This document shows, one piece after another, positions 19,052 through 28,282 of a stretch of 64,000 bases of DNA. The first letter of the stretch is position 1, and each line of letters opens with the position of its first letter. Source of the DNA: JAENVU01 sp963801105. GTDB lineage: Bacteria; Actinomycetota; Acidimicrobiia; IMCC26256; JAENVU01. Position numbers and translations under genes: made by a program. Where the stretch lies: NCBI GenBank assembly GCA_963801105.1, contig CAWDDH010000003.1, positions 1,674,001-1,738,000 of the forward strand. The letters are read 5' to 3'. The notes below the pieces were generated by a model, which saw only the letters and a program-made list of their open reading frames with translations, was not told the origin of the DNA and searched no databases.

Positions 19052-19693
19052 TCAGCCGCTCGCGAGATGAGCGGCGTCGTTGAACCGGACGAGCCGCCAG
19101 CGTCGCCCGGTCCAGCGCCACTCCGTGATCGAGGTGTTGCGCGTCTCGTGGCACAGCGCGATGCCGTCGCGCATCGATGCGTCGGCGAGCGCGACGAAGC
19201 TGGCGCCGACGATGCCGCCGTGACCCACGACCACCACGCGCTCGCCCGCGTGCTCGTGCGCCACCCGACGCAGGCGCGCCCCGGCGCGCACGAAGAACTC
19301 GGCCCAGGTCTCCGCGCCCGGGATCCAGCGACAGAACGGATCGTCACGATCGACCGGCGGCGGGTGGTGCGTCTCGAGCTCGTCCCAGGTGAGTCCCTCG
19401 GCAGCGCCCGCACGCAGCTCGCACCAGTCGCACTCGGCGACCGGCGCCGGCCCGTCGAGCGCGGGGGCGAGGATCTCCGCGGTCTCCACCGCTCGCCTGA
19501 GGTTGCTCGTGTACAGGGTGTCGACGGGCCGCAACTCACCGCTCGCCACGAAGCGGTCCCGCAGCGCGCCCGCCTGGCCCCGGCCGCGATCGGAGAGCCC
19601 CCGGCACGTGTCGTGGCCCGAGAGGAACCGCTCGACCTGCGCGACGGACTCGCCGTGGCGGATGAGGACGAGTCGGGTGTCGGAACGGGTCAT
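19052..19693 (-). CDS. Histidine phosphatase family protein (phosphoglycerate-mutase-like)
   Basis: A 213-residue member of the histidine phosphatase superfamily. The phosphohistidine motif is LIRHGES (His13). A second catalytic His occurs in VVVGHGGIVG. ATG 19693 is chosen because it places RHG near the N terminus as usual. Substrate unknown. Confidence 0.92.
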   Translation of the reverse strand: MTRSDTRLVLIRHGESVAQVERFLSGHDTCRGLSDRGRGQAGALRDRFVASGELRPVDTLYTSNLRRAVETAEILAPALDGPAPVAECDWCELRAGAAEGLTWDELETHHPPPVDRDDPFCRWIPGAETWAEFFVRAGARLRRVAHEHAGERVVVVGHGGIVGASFVALADASMRDGIALCHETRNTSITEWRWTGRRWRLVRFNDAAHLASG

Positions 19694-19773
19694 GCCCGCA
19701 TCCTGACCGATCGGGTGGCCGACCCCGGTGGAAATGCCGTGCCCGGCCTCCCGACGCACGCGACGATGCCCGC

Positions 19774-20310
19774 ATGGCCGGGCTCCTCGTCGTCACCGGA
19801 CCCCCGGGCGCGGGGAAGTCCACCGTGGCACGGGAGCTCGCGGCCACCGCGGCCCGGAGCGTGCTCGTCGAGGGCGATGCGTTCTTCGGATTCCTCGCGA
19901 GCGGTGCGATCGCGCCGTGGCTGCGCGAGGCGAACGAGCAGAACGAGACCGTGACCCGCGCCGCGGCCGCGGCGACGGGCCGCTTCGTCGCCGGCGGCTT
20001 CGCCACCATCTATGACGGTGTGGTCGGCCCCTGGTTCCTGCCGACGTTCGCCGACGGGACCGGGCTCGAGCTGCTCGACTACGTCGTGCTGCTGCCCCCG
20101 ATGGAGGTCTGCCTCCACCGGGTGGCGACCCGAGTGGGGCACGGCTTCGACGATCCGGCCGCGACCCGCAAGATGCACGACGAATTCTCGGGTGCGGTGA
20201 TCGACGCGCGTCACGTCCTGCGGGATCCCGTCGGCGACGCGTCCGCGGTCGCGCACGACATCGGAGCTCGGCGGTCGTCGGGCGCGCTGGCGTGGTCCCG
20301 CAGCCCGTAA
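19774..20310 (+). CDS. P-loop kinase-like ATPase
   Basis: A 178-residue protein with Walker A GPPGAGKST at residues 9-17 and a short alpha/beta core, as in small-molecule kinases of the AAA_33/zeta-toxin-like group. VEGDAFF could hold the substrate Asp. No antitoxin-like neighbour was seen, so a toxin role is not supported. It would phosphorylate an unknown small molecule. Confidence 0.75.
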   Translation: MAGLLVVTGPPGAGKSTVARELAATAARSVLVEGDAFFGFLASGAIAPWLREANEQNETVTRAAAAATGRFVAGGFATIYDGVVGPWFLPTFADGTGLELLDYVVLLPPMEVCLHRVATRVGHGFDDPAATRKMHDEFSGAVIDARHVLRDPVGDASAVAHDIGARRSSGALAWSRSP

Positions 20311-20335
20311 ATCGATTGCCCCGGGGGCCGGCCGC

Positions 20336-20911
20336 GTGTTGAGGTACCGGGATGAGCTGCTGCGTGATCGCGCGCCGCCGTGGCCAGGTCCCGGCGGGCC
20401 TGGGGATGGCATCGCCTCGAACGGGAATGGGCACGCCGCCTGGTCGCTGACGCGCGAGCTCCCGGGCCGCGTCACCGTGCTCGACGTCGGCGCGGGTCAC
20501 GGGGCGATCACGGCCGAGCTCGCGCGCGACGGGCGGCGGGTGATCGCGGTCGAGTCACACCCCGAGCGCGCCGGTCGGCTCCGCGAGCGGTTCGGCAACG
20601 CCGTGATCGTGGTGCGGGCCGACGCGGCCGATCTCCGTCTGCCGACACGGTCGTTCCACGTGGTCGCGAACCCTCCGTTCGGTGTCAGCAGTGCGTTGCT
20701 CCGCCGGCTCGTCCATCCCGCGAGCCGCCTCGTGAGCGCGCACCTGGTGCTCCAGGAGCAGGTGGCCCGGCGCTGGGCGTCGCCCGACGCACCGGGCTGG
20801 AACCGCTGGTGCGCGACGTTCGACGCGTCGCTCGGTCGGAGCGTCCCGCGGAACGCCTTCCGTCCTCCCCCACGGGTCAACGCGCGGGTGCTCGTGCTCC
20901 GCCGCCGGTGA
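20336..20911 (+). CDS. Compact Erm/KsgA-like rRNA adenine N6-methyltransferase family protein
   Basis: About 191 residues. The SAM site is VLDVGAGHGAITAELA and the adenine-N6 motif is VANPPFGVS. The C terminus FRPPPRVNARVLVLRRR resembles the end of ErmE (FKPVPKVDSAIMRLRRR, from memory). The usual N-terminal QNFL segment is replaced by a short Pro/Gly-rich stretch, and the protein is shorter than typical Erm proteins of about 250 residues. It could methylate 23S rRNA and give macrolide resistance, or act on another RNA. The start is uncertain (GTG 20336 or TTG 20339). Confidence 0.65.
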   Translation: MLRYRDELLRDRAPPWPGPGGPGDGIASNGNGHAAWSLTRELPGRVTVLDVGAGHGAITAELARDGRRVIAVESHPERAGRLRERFGNAVIVVRADAADLRLPTRSFHVVANPPFGVSSALLRRLVHPASRLVSAHLVLQEQVARRWASPDAPGWNRWCATFDASLGRSVPRNAFRPPPRVNARVLVLRRR

Positions 20912-20926
20912 CGATCCGGCGAGAGC

Positions 20927-22045
20927 TCAGTCCAGTCCGTAGAGCTCCGCGGCGTTGTCGTGCAGGATGCGCGACTGCGCCGCAGGGGACAGTTGCGCCG
21001 CGTGCTCGTCGAGGAGCGCCTGGGAGTCGGGCCACGTCGCATCGCTGTGCGGAAAGTCGTTCGCCCACATCAGCCGCTCGACGTTCATGAGGTCCGCGGT
21101 GCGGAACGCGACCCAGTCGTCCTGGAACGTGAGGTACACGTGCTCGAGGAACGTCTCGCTCGGCGTGCGCGTGAGCTCGCCGGCGGTGAGCCAGTTGCGG
21201 TGCCGGTCGTAGGCGTGGTCGGCGCGGTACATCCAGTGGGGCGCCCAGCCGGCGTCGGCCTCGACGCACACGACCTTCAGGTCCGGGTGGCGCTCGAACA
21301 CCGCGCCGAAGACGAGCGTGCCGATGATGTCCTGGTTGCCACGGATGATCGAGAGGAACGTGTTGAGCTTCGGTCCCCGCACGCTGTCGGCGCCGGGCTG
21401 GTCGCTCCTGCTCGTGAGGATGTGGAACGAGGGTGGGAGCCCGAGCGCCACGATCGCGTCCCAGAACTCGTCGTACATCGGGTCGTCGTAGTCGCCCTGT
21501 CCCGGATAGCCGGGCAGCATGACGCCGCGCAGCCCCTTCGCCTTGATCGCCTCGAGGTCGGCGATCGCGTCGTCGGGCGTGCGCACGGCGGTCTGGCCGA
21601 GGCCGATCAGCCGGTCGGGCGCGAACGCGCAGAACCCGGTGATCCACTCGTTGTACGCATCGAAGCAGGCCTTCTGGTAGTCCCGGTCGGGGTGGTTGCA
21701 GAGGATCATCCCGACCGACGGGTAGATCACCTCGGCAGTCACGCCGTCGACGTCCTGGTCGTGGAGCCGGGCCTCCGGGTCCCACCCGCCGCGGTGCAGG
21801 TCCTCGAAGTGCTTGCCGGTGTCGAGCCGGACCTCCTCGGTCGGCCGTCCGGCCGCGGCGACGAGCCACATCGGGACGAGGCTCTGGCCGTTGTCCACGA
21901 TCATGCAGTCGCCGAGCGTGGTGTCGTACCGCAGCCGCGGCGCCCGATCGCGGTACGCGGGGTCGATGTGGTCGAGGTACGAGTTCGGCGGCTCGGTGAT
22001 GTGCGAATCCGCCGAGATGCAGGGCCGAGTTGCGGTCGTGGTCAT
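20927..22045 (-). CDS. Amidohydrolase family protein (ACMSD-like TIM barrel)
   Basis: A 372-residue amidohydrolase-2 protein. ISADSHITEPP carries the first metal ligands, FHILTSR and the ECVEADAGW-like region the later ones, and WANDFPHSDATWP the terminal metal Asp. Such actinobacterial proteins are decarboxylases or hydrolases of aromatic or alicyclic acids (family knowledge). The exact reaction is not inferable. Confidence 0.9.
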   Translation of the reverse strand: MTTTATRPCISADSHITEPPNSYLDHIDPAYRDRAPRLRYDTTLGDCMIVDNGQSLVPMWLVAAAGRPTEEVRLDTGKHFEDLHRGGWDPEARLHDQDVDGVTAEVIYPSVGMILCNHPDRDYQKACFDAYNEWITGFCAFAPDRLIGLGQTAVRTPDDAIADLEAIKAKGLRGVMLPGYPGQGDYDDPMYDEFWDAIVALGLPPSFHILTSRSDQPGADSVRGPKLNTFLSIIRGNQDIIGTLVFGAVFERHPDLKVVCVEADAGWAPHWMYRADHAYDRHRNWLTAGELTRTPSETFLEHVYLTFQDDWVAFRTADLMNVERLMWANDFPHSDATWPDSQALLDEHAAQLSPAAQSRILHDNAAELYGLD

Positions 22046-22128
22046 CGTGCACCTCCCGGGGCCCGTCGAGCGTAGGCGGGAGGCCTCCGGGCACGCGGCG
22101 ACGGCCCCGTCGGGGACAGAATGGCGGG

Positions 22129-22500
22129 ATGCTTGATCATCTCTCCATCCAGTGCGCGGACCCGGCGGCGAGCGCGACCTTCTACGACGCGGTGCTCGCG
22201 ACCGTCGGCGGCTCGCGGATCATGGACTTCGGCCCGGTGATCGGGTACGGCGTGCCGCCCCGGCCCGACTTCTGGGTCGGGCCCCGCGCGACCGGCGAGG
22301 GATTCCGCGAGTCGCACATCGCGTTCCGGGCGCCGACGCGGGCTGCAGTGGACGCGTTCGTGGCCGCGGCCGTCGAGCAGGGAGCGGAGGTGCTGCACGC
22401 GCCGCGGGTCTGGCCCGAGTACCACCCGAACTACTACGGCGGGTTCGTGCGCGATCCCGACGGCAACAACGTCGAGGCGGTCTGTCACACCCCCGAATGA
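22129..22500 (+). CDS. VOC-family protein (glyoxalase/bleomycin resistance-like)
   Basis: A single-module VOC protein of 123 residues: MLDHLSIQCADPAASATFYDAVL at the start and GFVRDPDGNNVEAVCH at the end, the latter with the metal-binding Glu. Probably a dimeric lyase or isomerase-type enzyme of unknown substrate. The ATG at 22129 gives the normal family N terminus. Confidence 0.88.
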   Translation: MLDHLSIQCADPAASATFYDAVLATVGGSRIMDFGPVIGYGVPPRPDFWVGPRATGEGFRESHIAFRAPTRAAVDAFVAAAVEQGAEVLHAPRVWPEYHPNYYGGFVRDPDGNNVEAVCHTPE

Positions 22501-22507
22501 GCGTGGG

Positions 22508-22889
22508 CTAGGACGTCAGCGCCGTGATCGTCGCCGTCATGGCGTTGAGGTCGAAGTAGTCGCGCCAGAGGACGATCTTCCCGTCGGCGACGACGAAGAG
22601 CCCGGCGACGTCCACGCCCTCCCACTTTCCGCCGACACCGAAGCGGTCGGTGCGCTCGTTCATCACCGTCGTGGCGTCCGCCACCTGGTGGTGGACCACC
22701 CACTCCATCGCGTCGACGCCCATGGCATCGAGCTGCGCGAACACCGAGCGGATGCCCTCGGGACCCTGGACCTTGCTGATCGGCACGTTGTCGTACTCGC
22801 AGTCGTCCGCCACCAGCTCCGAGCGCGCCGTCGAGATCCATCGACGTGATGCGCGCGATGAACGTGTCCACCAGCTCTTCTGCGGTCAT
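22508..22889 (-). pseudogene. SnoaL/limonene-epoxide-hydrolase-like protein, one apparent frameshift
   Basis: A protein of about 126 residues starting at ATG 22889 (MTAEELVDTFIARITSMDLDGAL) and continuing in another frame as ADDCEYDNVPISKVQG...VVADGKIVLWRDYFDL. Removing one base at 22819-22820 gives GALELVADDCEYDN, the normal NTF2-fold sequence, and the length is 3n+1. LIM-EH-type Asp and Arg residues (WRDYFD) are visible. Role unknown; small-molecule epoxide hydrolase or isomerase is possible. Confidence 0.75.
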
Positions 22890-23006
22890 GTCGGTGTCGC
22901 CTTCCCGTGCTCGTTCGTGTGACGCCGGGAACCTAGGCGCGTTCGGCGGTCCTGGTCCCGGCCGCGCACACGAACCCCGCTCGGGGACCACCGGTACGCT
23001 CCGCCG

Positions 23007-24257
23007 GTGACCTGGCTCCGGCGGCTGCTCCCACGCTCGGCCACGGTTGACGTTCCCCGGGTCGTCGTGGCCCGGGCGCTCCGGGGGTTCGCCGACGGGT
23101 TCTTCAGCGTCTTCCTCGCGATCTACCTCGACGCGCTCGGCTTCTCGCCGCTGCAGATCGGCGCGATCGTCACCGGGACGCTGCTCGGCTCGGCGGCCCT
23201 CACCCTCGGTGTGGGTCTGGTCGCCCACCGTCGGGAGCTGCGGTTCCTGCTACTCGCCGCGAGCGGCTTGATGATCATGACCGGCCTCGGATTCATGGCG
23301 GTGACCGCGTTCTGGGCACTGCTCGCGGTCGCGATCGTCGGCACCCTCAACCCGTCGGCCGGAGACGTGAGCGTGTTCCTGCCGACCGAGCAGGCGTTCC
23401 TCGCCGGTCACGTGGACGACCTCGACCGTCCGCGCCTGTACGCGGTCTACAACCTCGGGGGCGCCTTCGCGGGCGCGTTCGGAGCACTCGCGTCGGGGCT
23501 GCCCGAGTCCTTCGCCCGCCGGATCGACGTGACCAAGATCGATGCCTTCCGCGCCACCTTCGCGCTGTACGTGCTGATCGCCGTCGTGGTGCTGCTCATC
23601 TACCGCGGCCTGCGCCACGAGCACGCCGCGACCGATGTGGCCCACGTCGACCGGAAGCCCCTCGCGCAGTCGCGCCGGACCGTCTTCGAGCTCGCGGCCC
23701 TCTTCTGCATCGACTCTGCGGCAGGTGGATTCGTCGTGCAGTCGCTCCTCGTGCTGTGGCTGCACCTCCGGTACGGCCTCTCGGCGGCGCACACCGCCGA
23801 GGTGTTCTTCGCGGTCAGCCTGCTCAGCGCGTTCAGCCAGCTGCTCGCCGGGCCCCTCGCGGCGCGCATCGGACTGGTCCGGACGATGGTGTTCACCCAC
23901 CTTCCCGCCAATCTCTTCCTCGTGCTCGCCGCGTTCTCGCCGTCGGCCGGCTTCGCGGTCGCGTGTCTCCTCGTCCGCGCGCTCTTCTCGCAGATGGACG
24001 TCCCGGCCCGCCAGGCCCTCGTCATGGCGGTCGTCACCCCGGAGGAGCGCGCCGCCGCGGCGAGCGTGACCAACGTGCCGCGGAGCCTCGCGTCGGCCAC
24101 GACGCCCCTGCTCGCGGGGGCACTGCTGAAGGCGACGACCTTCGGGTGGCCGCTCGTGATCGCGGGCGTCGGGAAGGCCACGTACGACCTCCTGCTCCTC
24201 GCCCGGTTCGGTCGGAGGACGTCGGAGCGGGGGACGTCGGAGCTCGGCCGGCGCTGA
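23007..24257 (+). CDS. Major facilitator superfamily transporter
   Basis: A 416-residue integral membrane protein with about twelve hydrophobic segments and a long central cytoplasmic loop (YRGLRHEHAATDVAHVDRKPLAQS). RGFADGFFSVFLAIYLDALGFSPLQIGAI is an MFS first-helix pattern. Probably a drug or metabolite exporter. TACGCT at 22995-23000, six bases before GTG 23007, suggests leaderless transcription. Confidence 0.9.
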   Translation: MTWLRRLLPRSATVDVPRVVVARALRGFADGFFSVFLAIYLDALGFSPLQIGAIVTGTLLGSAALTLGVGLVAHRRELRFLLLAASGLMIMTGLGFMAVTAFWALLAVAIVGTLNPSAGDVSVFLPTEQAFLAGHVDDLDRPRLYAVYNLGGAFAGAFGALASGLPESFARRIDVTKIDAFRATFALYVLIAVVVLLIYRGLRHEHAATDVAHVDRKPLAQSRRTVFELAALFCIDSAAGGFVVQSLLVLWLHLRYGLSAAHTAEVFFAVSLLSAFSQLLAGPLAARIGLVRTMVFTHLPANLFLVLAAFSPSAGFAVACLLVRALFSQMDVPARQALVMAVVTPEERAAAASVTNVPRSLASATTPLLAGALLKATTFGWPLVIAGVGKATYDLLLLARFGRRTSERGTSELGRR

Positions 24258-24315
24258 CCTGCCTACGCTGCGTCGGCCGACACCGGCCACGAGTCCAAAC
24301 GCAGAGGAGACACGC

Positions 24316-24978
24316 ATGCCGCGGTTGCGCCAGGTCCCGCGCGAAGCATCGAACGCGCCGATCGTGACGATCATGTACGACCTGCTCTTCGGGCCCGGTC
24401 GCGATCCGGTCACCGATCCCGGCACCGCCACGGGCACGCCCGGCGACTGGTGGCCGGTCTTCGCTCTGGTGCCGGACATCCTCCAGCACTGTGTGGACGG
24501 CTTCGGGCTCTACCAGAGCCCGAAGCGGTTCCTGGCCCCCGAGCTCCGTGAGCTGGGCCAGACGCGCGCCGGGTGGGCACGCGGCAGCCAGTTCGTCTTT
24601 TCGCAGCACTGCAAGTCGTGTCGAGCGATCGGGATCAGTGAGGAGAAGATCGCGGCGATCCCCGCCTGGCAGGTGGCGGAGTGCTTCGACGCCACCGAGC
24701 GGGCCGTGCTCGCGTACACCGACGCGCTCGTCTACGACGGCGGTCGGGTCGCCGACGACGTGTTCGCCGCGCTCCAAGCCGTCCTCTCCGACGAGGAGAT
24801 CCTCGAGCTGACCTACATCACCGCGCTGTACGAGATGCACGCAACCATGAGTCGCGCGCTGCGCACGGAGTACGACGACCGATCCGAGCCGATCGTCGAG
24901 GTCATCGGCCCCGAGGGAGTGTCCGCGCTCGATGTCGGCCGCAGCATCAGCCTGCCGTCGGAGGACTCCCCGGCGTGA
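24316..24978 (+). CDS. Carboxymuconolactone decarboxylase / AhpD-like protein
   Basis: A 220-residue CMD-fold protein. The redox or proton-relay pair is in FVFSQHCKSCRAIG (CxxC followed by the usual hydrophobic helix), and the second half has the DATERAVLAYTDALV helix. It could be an AhpD-like peroxidase partner or a decarboxylase. Its TGA overlaps the GTG of the next serine hydrolase, so the two are coupled. Confidence 0.85.
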   Translation: MPRLRQVPREASNAPIVTIMYDLLFGPGRDPVTDPGTATGTPGDWWPVFALVPDILQHCVDGFGLYQSPKRFLAPELRELGQTRAGWARGSQFVFSQHCKSCRAIGISEEKIAAIPAWQVAECFDATERAVLAYTDALVYDGGRVADDVFAALQAVLSDEEILELTYITALYEMHATMSRALRTEYDDRSEPIVEVIGPEGVSALDVGRSISLPSEDSPA

Positions 24979-26102
24979 GCGACGATCTCCCGATCTCTGG
25001 ACACTGCGATCCCGCGTACGCGCCGGTGCGCGACGCGTTCGCGCGGAACTTCGCCGAGCGCGGCGAGGTGGGAGCTGCGGTCTGCGTGCTCCGGGACGGT
25101 GAGCCGGTCGTGGACCTCGTCGGCGGGTGGACCGACGAGGCGCGCACGACCCTCTGGACGCCGGAGACCATCGTGGACTTCTACTCCGTGGGGAAGGCGC
25201 TCGTCGCGATCTCTCTGCTGCGTCTCGTCGACGAGGGGCGGATCGGCCTCGACGACCGCGTCGCGTCGGTCTGGCCCGAGTTCGCGGTCGGCGGCAAGGA
25301 GATCGCGACCGTCCGCCACGCGCTCTGCCACCGGGCCGGGGTCCCCGCCATCACCGAACGGTTGACCAACGAGGACCTGTGGTCGTGGACGCGGATGACC
25401 GAGGCGCTCGCCGCGACCCCCGCGTGGTGGGAGCCCGGGACCCGGCACAGCTACCACACCAACACCTACGGGCATCTGATCGGTGAGATCGCGCGCCGCG
25501 TCTGCGGGGCGATGCCGGGGGCGCGCCTGCGCGAGATCGCTGAGCCGCTCGGCGCCGACGTCTGGTTCGGCGTTCCCGTCGGCGAGCAACCGCGTTGCGC
25601 CGAGCTGCTGTGGGAGCAGCCGGGTGAGGTCCCGGATCCCTTCGCGTTCGAGGGCGACGCCCGGATGACGTTCCTGAGCTACTTCAACCCGCCCGGCTAC
25701 TGCTCGGCGGGGGTGGTCAACACGCCCGAGTGGCGCAGCGCGGAGATCCCCGCGACCAACGGCCACGGCAGCGCGACCGGCGTCGCACGGATCTACGCCG
25801 CGCTGCTCGAACCGGGCCGTCTCCTGTCAGCGGAGCTGCTCGCCGAGGCCACGCGTCCGCAGTCGGAGGGCTACTGCCCGACGCTCGGCGAGGAGGTCAC
25901 GTTCGGGCTCGGCTTCAAGCCGACCACGCCGAGGCGTCCGTTCGGGCCGAACCCGCGCAGCTTCGGCCACTTCGGCACCGGCGGTTCGCTCGGGTTCGCC
26001 GATCCCGACACCGGGATCGCGTTCGGCTACGTGATGAACCACGTGATCCCGCGCTGGCAGAGCACCCGTAACCGCTCGTTGATCGACGCCGTCTACACCT
26101 AG
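24975..26102 (+). CDS. Serine hydrolase, class C beta-lactamase fold
   Basis: A 375-residue esterase or beta-lactamase-like enzyme starting at GTG 24975, overlapping the previous stop (GTGA). The nucleophile motif is YSVGK (SxxK), the second motif YHTNTYG and the third HFGTGGSLGF. No signal peptide, so it is cytoplasmic and more likely an ester or amide hydrolase than a drug-resistance enzyme. It has a paralogue at 27120-28259. Confidence 0.9.
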   Translation: MSDDLPISGHCDPAYAPVRDAFARNFAERGEVGAAVCVLRDGEPVVDLVGGWTDEARTTLWTPETIVDFYSVGKALVAISLLRLVDEGRIGLDDRVASVWPEFAVGGKEIATVRHALCHRAGVPAITERLTNEDLWSWTRMTEALAATPAWWEPGTRHSYHTNTYGHLIGEIARRVCGAMPGARLREIAEPLGADVWFGVPVGEQPRCAELLWEQPGEVPDPFAFEGDARMTFLSYFNPPGYCSAGVVNTPEWRSAEIPATNGHGSATGVARIYAALLEPGRLLSAELLAEATRPQSEGYCPTLGEEVTFGLGFKPTTPRRPFGPNPRSFGHFGTGGSLGFADPDTGIAFGYVMNHVIPRWQSTRNRSLIDAVYT

Positions 26103-27076
26103 CCGAGCGCCTTGGTCGCGACTGCGCCCAGGAGGTCGACGCGCTCGGGGATCCAGCCGTTCGCCGGCGCGGACATGGTCAGCCCGTCGGCGCCGAGGGC
26201 GACGATCGCGGCCAGGCGCTCGCCGACCTCGTCGGGATCGCCCAGGATCACCATGCCGAGGATCATGTCGCGGAAGTCCGGATCGCCGTTGCGCAGGTCG
26301 ATGTTGCGCATGGCGAGGGCGTCCGCGAACTCGTCGAAGGCCTGCTCGTGCGTGGGGGCGAGCACCACGTTGGTGTGCTGGCTCACCGAGATCTCGGAGC
26401 GGTCGCGTCCGAGTGCCTCGCAGTGGGCCGCGAGGGCCTCGAGCTTGCGGGGGAGCTCGTCGGGTGACGACGTGAGGTTCGACTCGTCCGCGTACTGGGC
26501 GACCATCCGCAGCGTCTTCTTCTCACCGCTGCCGCCGATCATCACCGGGATCCGTGCGACCGGCACCGGATGGTTGATCGCCTGCTTGACCGTGTAGTAC
26601 TTCCCGTCGAGCGACGGGTTCTCGTCGCGCAGCATCGGCAGGATGATCTGCAGCGCCTCCTCGAGCTTCTCGAAGCGCTCCGTGAACGTGCCGAACTCGA
26701 AGCCCAGCGCGTCGTGCTCGACGTCGAACCAGCCACAGCCGATGCCGAGCTGCGCGCGACCGCCGGAGACGACGTCGAGCGCGGTGACGACCTTCGCGAG
26801 CAGGGTGGGGTTGCGGTAGGTGTTGCCGGTGACGAGCGCGCCGAGGCGGACGGTCGTCGTCTCCCGCGCGAGCGCGCCGAGCGTGGTGTAGCACTCGAGC
26901 ATGTTGGCGTCGGGGTCCCCGAGCATGGGCAGTTGGTAGAAGTGGTCCATGAGCAGGACCGTGTCGAAACCGCTGCGGTCCGCGGCCGCGGCCTGGGCCG
27001 CGACGACGTCGAACAGACCTGCGCTGTCCACGTCGGGGTAGGTGAAGTTCGGGATCTGGTAGCCGAGTCGGGTCAT
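26099..27076 (-). CDS. LLM-class F420-dependent oxidoreductase
   Basis: A 325-residue luciferase-like enzyme of the TIGR03560-type group: MTRLGYQIPNFTYP, LGALVTGNTYRNPTLLAKVVTALDVVSGGRAQLGIGCGWFDVEH and IPVMIGGSGEKKTLRM. F420H2 is the likely cofactor (family knowledge). ATG 27076 follows GAAGGACG. Its end overlaps the convergent serine hydrolase by 4 bases. It follows the second serine hydrolase in the minus-strand direction and may share its transcript. Confidence 0.92.
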   Translation of the reverse strand: MTRLGYQIPNFTYPDVDSAGLFDVVAAQAAAADRSGFDTVLLMDHFYQLPMLGDPDANMLECYTTLGALARETTTVRLGALVTGNTYRNPTLLAKVVTALDVVSGGRAQLGIGCGWFDVEHDALGFEFGTFTERFEKLEEALQIILPMLRDENPSLDGKYYTVKQAINHPVPVARIPVMIGGSGEKKTLRMVAQYADESNLTSSPDELPRKLEALAAHCEALGRDRSEISVSQHTNVVLAPTHEQAFDEFADALAMRNIDLRNGDPDFRDMILGMVILGDPDEVGERLAAIVALGADGLTMSAPANGWIPERVDLLGAVATKALG

Positions 27077-27119
27077 GGGTTCGTCCTTCGGGGTGTGGGG
27101 AGTGGTGGGCACAACCGGT

Positions 27120-28259
27120 TCACGCGACGGCGCGGTAGGCGGCGCGGATCAGGGCCTCGCTGCGGGGGCATCCGATCAGACGGGATTCCATCCGGTTCAT
27201 CATGTACGCGATCGTCATCGCGCGCTCGGTGTCGACGACGATCATCGAGCCGCCCCAGCCACCCCAGACCCCGATCCGCCCCTCGGGGACGTAGCAGAAG
27301 GTGCCGGCCTCGGGGAGCGCGTACCCGATGCCCCACCGCAGGGGGAGCCCGAGCACGAGGTCCTTCCCGTCGGCCTGCTCGCGGAAGACGAGGTCGATCG
27401 TGTCGGGAGACAGCAGACGGACACCGCCGGTGCTGCCCCCGTTGGCCACGGCGTGCTGGATCCGGGCCACCGCCCGGGCGTTGCCGTGCCCGTTGGCGCC
27501 ACCGATGTCGGCCCCGCGCCAGCCGGGGCTGTTCGCGTCGTCCCCGCTCATGAGCGGCCCGAGGAAGGTCTTCATCGCGGGGCCGTCGGGGTCGATCGCC
27601 GTGGTGTCGAGGTCGATGCTCGTCGGGGGGATGACCCGGCTGATGCGGGCCCAGTCCGACTCGACGGCCCCGATCTGAAAGTCGGCGCCGAGCGGCCCGG
27701 CGATCTCCTCGGCGACGAACTGCTTGAGGCCGCGACCGTCGACCCGACGGAGCAACTCGGTGATCGGGTGGCCGTAGCTGACCAGGTGGTAGCCGGACGC
27801 GGTGCCCGGCTCCCACCACGGGGCCTGGGTGGCGAGGCGGGCGGCGGAGGCGACCGGGTCGTAGAGATCCTGCATGACGACCGGCTGCTCCCAGCCGGAC
27901 ACACCCGAGGTGTGCGACAGCAGATGGCGGACCTCGATGCCCTCCTTGCCGTTCGCACCGAACTCCGGCCAGTACCGCGCGACCGGGGTGTCGACGTCGA
28001 GTTGACCCCGGTCGACGAGCATGAGGGCCGCGAGCGCCGCCACGGTCTTCGTGGTGGACCAGACGTTGACGATCGTGTCCTCGGCCCATGGTGCGGAGCG
28101 GGCTTCGTCGACGTACCCGCCCCAGAGGTCGACGACCGGCCGGTCCTCGATCACGACGGCGACCGAGGCGCCGACGTCGGCTCCCGACTCGAGATTGGCG
28201 GCGAGGATCTCGCGTAGCTCGGCGAACTTCGGATCGCAGGTACCGCTGACATCGGTCAT
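27120..28259 (-). CDS. Serine hydrolase, class C beta-lactamase fold (paralogue)
   Basis: A 379-residue homologue of 24975-26102, sharing PVVDLWGGYVDEAR, the SxxK motif (NVWSTTKTV), GYHLVSYGH and MIVVDTERAMTIAYMMN. No signal peptide. ATG 28259 is preceded by CGAGGGAA. It lies 23 bases downstream of the dimethylformamidase-like gene on the same strand, so the two are probably co-transcribed. Confidence 0.9.
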   Translation of the reverse strand: MTDVSGTCDPKFAELREILAANLESGADVGASVAVVIEDRPVVDLWGGYVDEARSAPWAEDTIVNVWSTTKTVAALAALMLVDRGQLDVDTPVARYWPEFGANGKEGIEVRHLLSHTSGVSGWEQPVVMQDLYDPVASAARLATQAPWWEPGTASGYHLVSYGHPITELLRRVDGRGLKQFVAEEIAGPLGADFQIGAVESDWARISRVIPPTSIDLDTTAIDPDGPAMKTFLGPLMSGDDANSPGWRGADIGGANGHGNARAVARIQHAVANGGSTGGVRLLSPDTIDLVFREQADGKDLVLGLPLRWGIGYALPEAGTFCYVPEGRIGVWGGWGGSMIVVDTERAMTIAYMMNRMESRLIGCPRSEALIRAAYRAVA

Positions 28260-28282
28260 GGGGTTCCCTCGGGTCGGAGGCG

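Noticed and set aside
19774..20310. Zeta-type toxin
   Set aside because: Only the P-loop fold is shared; there is no antitoxin-like small gene next to it.
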